A DNA stretch of 18,919 nucleotides from Clostridiales bacterium. GTDB taxonomy: Bacteria > Bacillota > Clostridia > Christensenellales > Pumilibacteraceae. Below the pieces are notes generated by a model that ran no database searches, was not told the origin of the DNA, and saw only the letters and a program-made list of their open reading frames with translations. This document shows, one piece after another, positions 7,324-13,912 of this stretch. Made by a program: the position numbers and the translations under genes. How positions within the stretch are numbered: the stretch's first letter is position 1; each line of letters begins with the position of its first letter. The stretch lies in contig DQGD01000006.1 of NCBI GenBank assembly GCA_003533505.1, forward strand, positions 115,337 through 134,255. Reading direction: 5' to 3'.

Positions 7324-9996
7324 TTACAGCGAAAACGTTTCGCTCGAGCGCATGATTACGGCGAAGCGGAGGTTGCTTTTTACGTCCTCGCTGCCTGCGG
7401 AATAGTACTCGGCGAGCGCGGCGAACGCGGAGTTGTTTTGCGCCACGCTGGAGGACGAGCCGAACACGTTGCGCTGCTCGGCGGTCACTTTGACCGACTC
7501 GGCTGCGCCCGTTATTTCAAACGTGAAGCCGCTCTCATAGCCGTAGGGCAAGCGGAACGTAAGCGTTTCCTTGGTGTTTTCGCCTAAATCGATTTCCGTT
7601 TGTTTGCCGCCGGTCTCGGTGAACGTCACTTTCGTGATGTTGCCTGCGCCGTAGTCGGACAGCGTAACGACGACGTGCGCGGTATTGTCCGCGCCGGTCT
7701 TTACCGTGAACAGCTTTTTATTTGCGCTGTCGGCGATGACGGTCAGCTTGTCGTCGAGGTCGAGCGAGCCGACGTTTTCGGTCTTGACGTAGGCGTTCTT
7801 CTCCCCGTTCCACTTGAAGCCGTCCAGCTTGCGCGCGACGTACTTGTAGGCGTCGAGGTCGCGTACCTCAATCGTGCTCGTACCGCCCTCGGTCACATAG
7901 ACCACAGAGTCCTTGTACAGCTCGTCGTAATAGCCGAAGTCGGACGAAATTCCGCTGCCGAAGCCGCCGCCGAACGCCGAGAACAGCGTTATCGCGACGA
8001 CGCAGACAAACGCAACCGCCGTGCTTCCGAACGCGGTCGTGTAGTTGAACGTGCGGACGGGCTTTGCCTTTGCAGTCTTTTTGACGGGCTTTACCTCGGC
8101 GGAAGCGGTCGCGGTTTGGGTTGCGGCAACGGTCGCCTCGGATTCGGCGTTTGCCTTATTAGCGCAGAGCGCCTTGAGTTTTTTGGTGAAGTAGTCGGCA
8201 AACGGCATGATTGCGCCGCCGTAGAGCGCGACTACCGTGAGATACAGGGGAAGCAGTACCGCAGCCGTAGTCGAATGCAGCAGCCACAGCTCGCCGCCGA
8301 GCACGGGCAGCATCAGAATTACGGGGACGACGTAGAGGAACAGGCGTTCGATGTCGAAGCCGAATTTTGCCTTGAATTTCTTGCCGAGCAGCGCGTTTAC
8401 GAGCATAACCGTCATTTGCAGCACGGCTACAATCGAGAAGATATAGCTTACGCTCGGGAGCACGAAGCAGAACACTACTGCCGCGAGCGCCATGAGCAGT
8501 GCGCCGCCGCGAACGACATCGATTGCGCGCAAGCCGAACGCTTTTTTGAGCGGAGAGTACACCGCAGCCGACACGGCGAGCGTGAGAATTACCGCGAATA
8601 CCATTGCCCCCACCGAGCCGTAAACCACCGAGCATATTGCATGGAAGTTTATCACCTCGAAGCCGCAGAGCACGAGCGCGATTACGAAGTACGCGACGTA
8701 GAGGCATGCGAGCGTGGCGAGCGCGGCGAGCGCTTGTACGCCTGCGCCGAACGCCGCTTTTACGACGTCGAACGCCTTGAAGCGGATTGCAACCGCGGTC
8801 GCAGCCGCAGCGAGCAGAATTATGATAGCCGCGACGATGTATGCGACGTAATTCGCGTACCAGACGTTGCCGCCGAGGTAGTTAAAGAAGCCTGCCTGTA
8901 CTCTGCCGTCGGCTTTGTAGTCACCGATAGTCTTGTCGCCGAAATAGTCGGCGGCTTTCAGCATCATGTTTCCGAGGGCGTTGACGGTTTCGGTCGAGAG
9001 GTTGTCCTTCGTGTCGAATGCCGTGTCCGTCTTGTCGTCGGGGAGCGTCGTGAAATTCATCGACGCGATTTTGTCGTAAATATCGAAATCGGAAGCCTTG
9101 GCGGCTGCGCCCTTAACTCCCGAATAAATCGAGCTCGAGTACGATTTTCCGGCCATGCTTGCGTAAGCGGAGGCGAGCGAAGCGTCGCCGTTCATCTCGC
9201 TCATGACCAAAAAGCCCGCGTCGCCCGCGGCGTCGAAATTGAACGCGAGTTTTACGCGCGAATAGATGTCGTCGAACGCTTTGAATTGGTAGGCAAAGGC
9301 GTTCGCGCCCAGCGCGCCCTCCTCTTCGCCCGATGTAAACACGAACACGAAATCGTTTTTGTACGGAGTTGTGCGCGAGGCGATTTCCTTGACGAGCTCA
9401 ATCATGTTGGCGACCGCCGCGGCGTTGTCCGCAGCTCCCTCGCCCACGGTGGACGAGTCGTAGTGCGCCGTCATCATGATAACGTCGCCGTAGGACAGAA
9501 GATCGTTGTCCTTGTCGGCGTATTTGGCGAGCGTGTCCGCGCCGGGAATCGCGACGACTACGTTCACGACGGTGCGGTCGACGTAGTAATCCGCGCCCAT
9601 CGCTTCGGCGGTGCTTGCGAGTATTTTCGCGCTCTGCAAAACCACGGTGGGCTTGGGCACGCCGTTCTCGCGAATGTACGCCGCGCGCGTGTTAAGTCCG
9701 TCGCCGTCGGGATAGTCGGTCGAGTGGTACTTGACGAACGAGCCGCCGCTCCTCACCTGCAAACGGATATAGTCCGCGGTCTGCGACAGCGCGGTCGACG
9801 AAACGTCGGACTCCGCCTCGTTTCTGCCGCCGTAGCCCGTAATGGTCGTTATGTGGGTGTCAACCGCGGCGCGTCTTTCTTTGGAAAAGTCTGCCGTGGC
9901 GTCGGATTTCATCGCGCCGAACACGCCGAGCGCGAAAAGCGCTACGGCGAGGGCAACCAGCACCGGATAGTAAATCCACTTGAAAACCTTGTTCAT
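7324..9996 (-). CDS. Membrane-anchored M28-family metallopeptidase with nine predicted membrane segments
   Basis: An 890-residue protein. An N-terminal membrane segment (about 8-29) is followed by an extracytoplasmic M28 zinc peptidase domain (about 40-355). Visible active-site residues are H178 and D180 (TAHYDSS), D190 (GAADNA), the glutamate pair E224-E225 (TSGEEEGALG) and D255 (NFDAAG). The fifth metal ligand, normally His in a Y-H-T context, appears to be Asp (D328 in AFDTKDN). Eight further hydrophobic segments follow between about 380 and 700, then a soluble C-terminal domain of about 190 residues rich in beta-type sequence. One M28 domain plus nine membrane segments is the layout of eukaryotic Pff1/ERMP1 proteases. 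The ATG at 9996 has AGGAG 11 bases upstream. It stands alone between a promoter at 10058-10085 and a terminator. Substrate unknown. Confidence 0.88.
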   Translation of the reverse strand: MNKVFKWIYYPVLVALAVALFALGVFGAMKSDATADFSKERRAAVDTHITTITGYGGRNEAESDVSSTALSQTADYIRLQVRSGGSFVKYHSTDYPDGDGLNTRAAYIRENGVPKPTVVLQSAKILASTAEAMGADYYVDRTVVNVVVAIPGADTLAKYADKDNDLLSYGDVIMMTAHYDSSTVGEGAADNAAAVANMIELVKEIASRTTPYKNDFVFVFTSGEEEGALGANAFAYQFKAFDDIYSRVKLAFNFDAAGDAGFLVMSEMNGDASLASAYASMAGKSYSSSIYSGVKGAAAKASDFDIYDKIASMNFTTLPDDKTDTAFDTKDNLSTETVNALGNMMLKAADYFGDKTIGDYKADGRVQAGFFNYLGGNVWYANYVAYIVAAIIILLAAAATAVAIRFKAFDVVKAAFGAGVQALAALATLACLYVAYFVIALVLCGFEVINFHAICSVVYGSVGAMVFAVILTLAVSAAVYSPLKKAFGLRAIDVVRGGALLMALAAVVFCFVLPSVSYIFSIVAVLQMTVMLVNALLGKKFKAKFGFDIERLFLYVVPVILMLPVLGGELWLLHSTTAAVLLPLYLTVVALYGGAIMPFADYFTKKLKALCANKANAESEATVAATQTATASAEVKPVKKTAKAKPVRTFNYTTAFGSTAVAFVCVVAITLFSAFGGGFGSGISSDFGYYDELYKDSVVYVTEGGTSTIEVRDLDAYKYVARKLDGFKWNGEKNAYVKTENVGSLDLDDKLTVIADSANKKLFTVKTGADNTAHVVVTLSDYGAGNITKVTFTETGGKQTEIDLGENTKETLTFRLPYGYESGFTFEITGAAESVKVTAEQRNVFGSSSSVAQNNSAFAALAEYYSAGSEDVKSNLRFAVIMRSSETFSL

Positions 9997-10057
9997 TGGT
10001 TATCGTACTCCTGTAACGTGCGACAGCCGCGCCGCCGCATTATGATATTACCGAAAT

Positions 10058-10085
10058 ATTTTACCATAGAATACGGATTTTTCAA
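10058..10085 (-). promoter_or_regulatory. Probable promoter of the M28 peptidase gene
   Basis: On the minus strand TTGAAA (10085-10080) and TAAAAT (10063-10058) are separated by 16 bases. Both boxes match the consensus well and the region is AT-rich. The start codon is about 60 bases downstream. Confidence 0.55.
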
Positions 10086-10127
10086 AACAAATACGGGCGA
10101 TTTACGAAATTTTTAATAAAAAATCGG

Positions 10128-10442
10128 TTATTTTACGCACGCAACGCCGTAGCCCTCGACTTCGACGCGCCTGAACTCGCGAAGCGAGGCGAAAAGTCTG
10201 CTCTCGGTGTGGAGAATCGCGCTGGCTCCCGAGCGCACGGCGACGTCGCACAGCACGCGATTGTTGTACAGCGCGCTCGCAATCGACCAATAGCTGAGAC
10301 ACCCCTCGGGCTGGCGACCCGAAAGCGTGCCCACTCTCTCGCCGCCGATTAAAAACGCGCCGATGCCGCCCATGTCGTCCGAACGGATAACCACTACTTC
10401 TCCTGCCTTTACTTCGCGCTCGAGGTCGATAAACAAATACAT
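10128..10442 (-). CDS. Small hypothetical protein divergent from the WYL regulator
   Basis: I do not recognise this 104-residue protein. It begins MYLFIDLEREVKAGEVVVIR and ends FRRVEVEGYGVACVK. It has no signal peptide or membrane segment. Predicted beta strands at both ends flank a glycine-rich part (DDMGGIGAFLIGGERVG) and a helical part (LSYWSIASALYNN). It has two cysteines before the C-terminal motif and one near the end, with no spacing typical of metal binding. The ATG at 10442 is chosen because AAGGAG lies nine bases upstream. An open frame reaches 10496 but has no such site. Its promoter lies against the palindrome in the promoter of the divergent WYL-domain regulator, so it is a likely target of that regulator. 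No terminator is evident before the M28 gene downstream. Confidence 0.65.
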   Translation of the reverse strand: MYLFIDLEREVKAGEVVVIRSDDMGGIGAFLIGGERVGTLSGRQPEGCLSYWSIASALYNNRVLCDVAVRSGASAILHTESRLFASLREFRRVEVEGYGVACVK

Positions 10443-10506
10443 AATCGTGTGCTCCTTAAAAATTTTTCTCTCGGTAAACGTCGTTGTTTTTCTCATTTAC
10501 GGGCTT

Positions 10507-10515
10507 ATTATAACA
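10507..10515 (-). promoter_or_regulatory. Extended -10 promoter of the small hypothetical gene
   Basis: On the minus strand the sequence reads TGTTATAAT, a perfect TATAAT preceded by the TG of extended -10 promoters. No good -35 box is seen at the usual distance. That position is filled by the palindrome at 10525-10540, so a bound regulator could act here. Confidence 0.6.
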
Positions 10516-10523
10516 CAAAGTAC

Positions 10524-10551
10524 TTGACAACGTATTGTCATCTTTTATAAA
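10524..10551 (+). promoter_or_regulatory. Promoter of the WYL regulator gene
   Basis: TTGACA at 10524-10529 and TATAAA at 10546-10551 are 16 bases apart. The palindrome at 10525-10540 covers the -35 box and most of the spacer, as expected for a promoter shut by its own repressor. Confidence 0.68.
10525..10540. promoter_or_regulatory. Palindromic operator candidate between divergent genes
   Basis: TGACAA (10525-10530) and TTGTCA (10535-10540) form a perfect inverted repeat around a 4-base centre, CGTA. It overlaps the promoter of the WYL regulator and flanks the extended -10 promoter of the small gene. A dimeric winged-helix regulator could bind it. The WYL regulator itself is the obvious candidate; that link is inference. 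Confidence 0.55.
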
Positions 10552-10590
10552 ATATATTTGTAAATTACGATTTTTTTCAAGGAGAAAATC

Positions 10591-11505
10591 ATGCGCAATA
10601 CTTCGCTCACGTTTTCCATACTTCTGACGATACTCACGGGCGGCAAGGTCACGAAGAGGTACCTTGCGGACAAGTTCGAGATAAGCGAGCGCACGGTAAT
10701 ACGCTATGTCGAGGCGATTGCCGCCGCCGGCGTGCCCGTGTACTCGGTGCGCGGCAAGAACGGCGGCTACTCGGTGTCGAGCGAGTACCAATTCGACTCC
10801 GCGTTCTTTACCGATTACGAAATGAAGCACCTCAAAGCGCTTCTTGCCGGCGAGGGCGGCGAGATTTCTCTGGCAATCGCCGACAAGCTGGGGTACATGT
10901 CGAAGCGCAAGCGCGACGCGCAGTTTCTGATTGAAACCGACGACCTCATTATCGACGCCGGCACCTGGCATAACCCGTCGCTTTACCGCTCGAAAATGGA
11001 AACGCTGCAACGAGCAATCGACAAGCACGAGAGCCTGAACATGATGTACGTCGACCGCTATGAAGCGCACACTCACAGGCTGTTCGACCCCTACTGCCGT
11101 ATTCTCAAGGACGGGCTGTGGTACGTTTACGGCTGGTGTCACTACCGCGAGGATTTTCGATTATTCAAGCTCGCGCGTATAAAGTCGCTTATCGAAACGC
11201 ACGAGAAATTCGAGCGCAAGCCCTCGGACGTGTACGCAAAGCTCGACGGCAGTTTCGACGATTTTGAAACGGTGAACGTCGAATTCGAGTTTTCATCCAC
11301 AATCCTGGGCGAAATCGAGGAATGGCTGGGCTTCGACGCCGTGACCGAGCGCGGCTACAAGTACGTCGCGGTGGCGGAGCTGCCCGTAAACCGCGCGACC
11401 ACCGCCAAGCTTCTCGGCTTCGGCTCGTCGATAAGAATTATCTCGCCTGCTTCCGTCAAAAACGAAATCGCCGACGAGTGCCGCCGCGTGCTTGCGAAAA
11501 TGTAG
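10591..11505 (+). CDS. WYL-domain transcriptional regulator (YafY-like)
   Basis: A 304-residue DNA-binding regulator. Residues 1-65 form an HTH_11-type winged helix (KVTKRYLADKFEISERTVIR, then the wing RGKNGGYSV). The WYL sensor domain lies at about 145-215 and contains DPYCRILKDGLWYVYGWC and FRLFKLARI. A C-terminal WCX-like extension ends in VLAKM. WYL proteins sense ligands such as nucleic acids or nucleotides and often repress neighbouring genes. The ATG at 10591 follows AAGGAGA with good spacing, and in-frame alternatives are worse. A palindrome in its own promoter suggests autoregulation and control of the divergent small gene. A strong terminator follows. The ligand cannot be inferred. 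Confidence 0.93.
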   Translation: MRNTSLTFSILLTILTGGKVTKRYLADKFEISERTVIRYVEAIAAAGVPVYSVRGKNGGYSVSSEYQFDSAFFTDYEMKHLKALLAGEGGEISLAIADKLGYMSKRKRDAQFLIETDDLIIDAGTWHNPSLYRSKMETLQRAIDKHESLNMMYVDRYEAHTHRLFDPYCRILKDGLWYVYGWCHYREDFRLFKLARIKSLIETHEKFERKPSDVYAKLDGSFDDFETVNVEFEFSSTILGEIEEWLGFDAVTERGYKYVAVAELPVNRATTAKLLGFGSSIRIISPASVKNEIADECRRVLAKM

Positions 11506-11564
11506 GTTTCGGCGCGGTTAAGGGGCGTTTTAATAACGATAAAAAACAGCAAAAAAAGTCACGC

Positions 11565-11600
11565 AAAAAGCCGACGGAATTCGTCCGTCGGCTTTCGTTT
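11565..11600. terminator. Two-way terminator between the WYL regulator and cysK
   Basis: AAAGCCGACGGA (11567-11578) pairs perfectly with TCCGTCGGCTTT (11584-11595), 12 pairs with a 5-base loop. T-rich stretches follow on both sides: CGTTTCG to the right, and TTGCG then seven T to the left. It serves two convergent genes. Confidence 0.85.
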
Positions 11601-11634
11601 CGCGTTCTATATTATTTTTAGGTTCCCCATGCGT

Positions 11635-12567
11635 TTACTCGGAAAACAGCGCGGTGGAATAGTACCTGTCGCCGCTGTCGGGGAGCAGCACAACCACGGT
11701 TTTGCCTGCGTTTTCCTCTCTTTTCGCCACTTCTATCGCGGCGGCGAGCGCGGCTCCCGAGGAAATACCCACGCTTAACGCTTCTTTTTTCGCGAGCAGT
11801 CGGGCTTTTTCAAACGCTTCGTCGTCGGAAACGGCGATTATTTCATCGTAGACAGTGCCGTCGAGCGTGTCGGGCACGAAGCCTGCGCCTATGCCCTGAA
11901 TCTTGTGCTTGCCCGATTTGCCGGCGCTGAGGACTGGCGAGCCCTGCGGCTCCACCGCGACAATTTTCACGTCGGGCTTTTGCGTTTTCAGAAAGTTGCC
12001 CACGCCCGAAAGCGTGCCGCCCGTGCCAACGCCGGCAACGAAAACGTCCACTTCGCCGTCGGTGCCGCGGTAAATCTCGGGACCCGTGTGCATAAAGTGC
12101 GCGCGAGGATTAGCAGGATTGACGAATTGTCCCGGAATAAACGCGTTCGGCGTGGTTTTCGCAAGCTCTTCCGCTTTCGCTATCGCGCCTTTCATTCCGA
12201 GCGCGCCGTCGGTAAGCACAACTTTCGCGCCGTAAGCTTTCATCACGTTGCGCCGCTCCACGGACATGGTTTCGGGCATTGTTATAACCACTTCGTAACC
12301 CCTCGCCGAGCCCAGCGCCGCAAGCGCGATGCCCGTATTGCCGCTGGTAGGTTCTATTATCACGCTGCCGGGGCGAAGCTCGCCTCTCGATTCCGCGTCA
12401 TCAATCATCGCTTTGGCGATTCTGTCCTTGACGCTTCCTGCCGGGTTAAAATACTCGACTTTTGCAATAAGCTTCGCTTTCAGTCCGCACTCTTTCTCGA
12501 TTTTCCCGAGATGCACCAGCGGCGTGTTTCCGACAAGCTCCGCTACAGATTCGTAAATTTCAGCCAT
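11635..12567 (-). CDS. cysK: Cysteine synthase A (O-acetylserine sulfhydrylase)
   Basis: Makes cysteine from O-acetylserine and sulfide using pyridoxal phosphate. The 310-residue protein has the fold type II signatures: the PLP lysine K47 in NPAGSVKDRIA, the substrate loop TSGNTG (74-79), the phosphate-binding GTGGT (181-185) and PDSGDRYYST near the C-terminus. The C-terminus ends TALFSE. The ATG at 12567 has AAAGGGAGAG just upstream, a strong ribosome binding site. The gene stands alone, with its own promoter (12640-12669) and a shared terminator on the far side. No cysE is adjacent and no T-box or SAM riboswitch is seen in the leader of about 65 bases. Confidence 0.96.
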   Translation of the reverse strand: MAEIYESVAELVGNTPLVHLGKIEKECGLKAKLIAKVEYFNPAGSVKDRIAKAMIDDAESRGELRPGSVIIEPTSGNTGIALAALGSARGYEVVITMPETMSVERRNVMKAYGAKVVLTDGALGMKGAIAKAEELAKTTPNAFIPGQFVNPANPRAHFMHTGPEIYRGTDGEVDVFVAGVGTGGTLSGVGNFLKTQKPDVKIVAVEPQGSPVLSAGKSGKHKIQGIGAGFVPDTLDGTVYDEIIAVSDDEAFEKARLLAKKEALSVGISSGAALAAAIEVAKREENAGKTVVVLLPDSGDRYYSTALFSE

Positions 12568-12608
12568 AAATCTCTCCCTTTGAACGCGTTGCGTGTTCTT
12601 TTGATTTA

Positions 12609-12669
12609 TAACACAACCTTGTCGCTATGTTACGGGAACATAATAGCACTGCCGGTGGCGGTTTGTCAA
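12609..12669 (-). promoter_or_regulatory. cysK promoter and possible operator in the leader
   Basis: On the minus strand TTGACA (12669-12664) and TATTAT (12645-12640) are 18 bases apart. Just downstream, TAACA and TGTTA (12609-12632) form an inverted repeat around 14 bases that include a second small palindrome, ACAACCTTGT. This could bind a repressor of cysteine synthesis, but it does not match an operator I can name. Confidence 0.6.
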
Positions 12670-12738
12670 TTTTATTTTATGTAGCGGTTTAATTTTCGTA
12701 AAGCCGCACTCTTCGGTTTCTCGCGTTCAGTCGTTTTT

Positions 12739-13230
12739 TCAAATCCGTTCGCGGTAGACGTTTTCGGCGGCTGCGACTTTTTTAACGTAGGCGGCGGTTT
12801 CGGGAAACTCGATTGAGCCGCCATCGTTCAGCCATTTCCTGACGTTGCCCTCGCCTGCATTGTAAGCCGCGGCGATATTGCGCTTGCCGTCGAAGCGCGA
12901 CGACAGATAGCTCAGGTACGCGCAGCCGAGCTCGAGGTTGTACTCGGCGTTTACAAGCAGTTCTTCGGAGTAGGCAATGCCGTTTTTATTGGCTATCCAC
13001 TCGGCGGTGGACGGCATCAGCTGCATCAGTCCTCGCGCGCCCTTACCCGATTCCGCCATGGGGTTAAAGCCGCTCTCCACGCAGACTATCGCCGCCACGA
13101 ACGCGGAGTCCAGCGAGTATTCGTCGGCTTTTTCGCGAATGAGCGAGAAATATCGCTTGGGGTACCTGTTGTCGAGCGCGGCAAAGAACGCGGACGTCGC
13201 CAGCACGATTATGACGGAAAACGCCGCCAA
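12739..13230 (-). CDS. Lytic transglycosylase (SLT domain), membrane-anchored
   Basis: Cleaves the glycan strands of peptidoglycan outside the membrane. The 163-residue protein has an N-terminal hydrophobic segment (FSVIIVLATSAFFAAL) and then a Slt70-type catalytic domain. The catalytic glutamate is E52 in CVESGFNPMAES, followed by GARGLMQLMP (64-73) and AAAYNAGEGNV near residue 120. Length is typical of the small clostridial enzymes encoded after coaE. The start is uncertain. TTG at 13230 is the only conventional start near the 5' end, but it has no ribosome binding site, and the in-frame codons before it (ISFSRLL) would supply the positive charge expected before a signal anchor. It begins 14 bases after the coaE stop, so it probably belongs to the polA-coaE unit. 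Confidence 0.9.
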   Translation of the reverse strand: MAAFSVIIVLATSAFFAALDNRYPKRYFSLIREKADEYSLDSAFVAAIVCVESGFNPMAESGKGARGLMQLMPSTAEWIANKNGIAYSEELLVNAEYNLELGCAYLSYLSSRFDGKRNIAAAYNAGEGNVRKWLNDGGSIEFPETAAYVKKVAAAENVYRERI

Positions 13231-13244
13231 AAGCCGCGAAAAGC

Positions 13245-13844
13245 TTATTTTTTGAGGTCTTTCGTTTCCTCGTAAAATTCGTCCACCCTCTCCTTCAGCC
13301 GCTCGAAGCTGTCGTTATTGACGATTACGCCGTCGGCGCGAGTGACTCGCTCGCACTCGGACAGTTGCGAATGTATCATTCGCTCCGCCATGTCGTCGTC
13401 AATACTATTATTACGGGCTTTGAGGCGTTTTATGCGTTTATCTTCGTCGGAAACGACGGTGACGACGTAGTCGCACAGCTCGTCGAAGCCGGCTTCAAAC
13501 ATGAGAGGCACGACGAGGTAGACGCGCTCGCGGTCGCTGCCTAAGACGCGCTTTTCGATTTCCGCGCGGATAAGCGGATGCGTGATTTCGTCAAGTTTTT
13601 TCAGTTTTTCGGGGCTGCCGAACGCAATTTCGCGGAGTTTTACGCGCGACAGCGTTCCGCCCTCAAAAGCCTCGGGAAACGCCTCGTAAAGCAGTTTTTC
13701 GCCCGTTGTGCCGGGCGCTATGACCTCTCGCGACACGACGTCGGCGTCGATGACGCACTCGCCTTTTTCCGCGATAAGGTCGGAAACGGTGGTTTTTCCT
13801 CCGGCGATGCCGCCGGTAATTCCGATAACGTAGGTATTCTTCAT
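13245..13844 (-). CDS. coaE: Dephospho-CoA kinase
   Basis: Phosphorylates dephospho-CoA, the last step of coenzyme A synthesis. The 199-residue protein has the P-loop GITGGIAGGKTT (residues 8-19), the family aspartate region CVIDADVVSRE, a THPLIR motif in the CoA-binding part and a lid region RLKARN. Length is normal. The ATG at 13844 (MKNTYVIGITGG) is chosen over the one at 13859 because CGGAG lies five bases upstream of it. It lies 68 bases after polA, with a small hairpin between, and is followed by the lytic transglycosylase. This order is common in Clostridia. Confidence 0.96.
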   Translation of the reverse strand: MKNTYVIGITGGIAGGKTTVSDLIAEKGECVIDADVVSREVIAPGTTGEKLLYEAFPEAFEGGTLSRVKLREIAFGSPEKLKKLDEITHPLIRAEIEKRVLGSDRERVYLVVPLMFEAGFDELCDYVVTVVSDEDKRIKRLKARNNSIDDDMAERMIHSQLSECERVTRADGVIVNNDSFERLKERVDEFYEETKDLKK

Positions 13845-13862
13845 TGGTACTCCGAACATTGT

Positions 13863-13878
13863 CGCCCGATAACGGGCG
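13863..13878. other. Small hairpin between polA and coaE
   Basis: CGCCCG (13863-13868) and CGGGCG (13873-13878) form a perfect 6-bp, GC-rich stem with a 4-base loop. There is no U-tract, so it is more likely an mRNA processing or stability element between the two cistrons than a terminator. It could also be chance. Confidence 0.35.
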
Positions 13879-13912
13879 AAATCATTTGCCTTTACGGAAG
13901 CGGTCCCGAATT

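Noticed and set aside
7600..10116. Very long plus-strand open frame of 838 codons
   Set aside because: It is antisense to the M28 peptidase gene. Its composition (rich in R, E, H, V and Y) is that of a shadow frame, and the minus strand has clear active-site motifs, membrane segments and a ribosome binding site.
12680..12738. Terminator after the lytic transglycosylase (AAACCG with CGGCTTT)
   Set aside because: The stem is short, with a mismatch on the minus strand, and has no proper U-tract.
12568..12739. T-box or SAM riboswitch before cysK
   Set aside because: The leader is only about 65 bases, and no T-box core or SAM-I motifs are visible.
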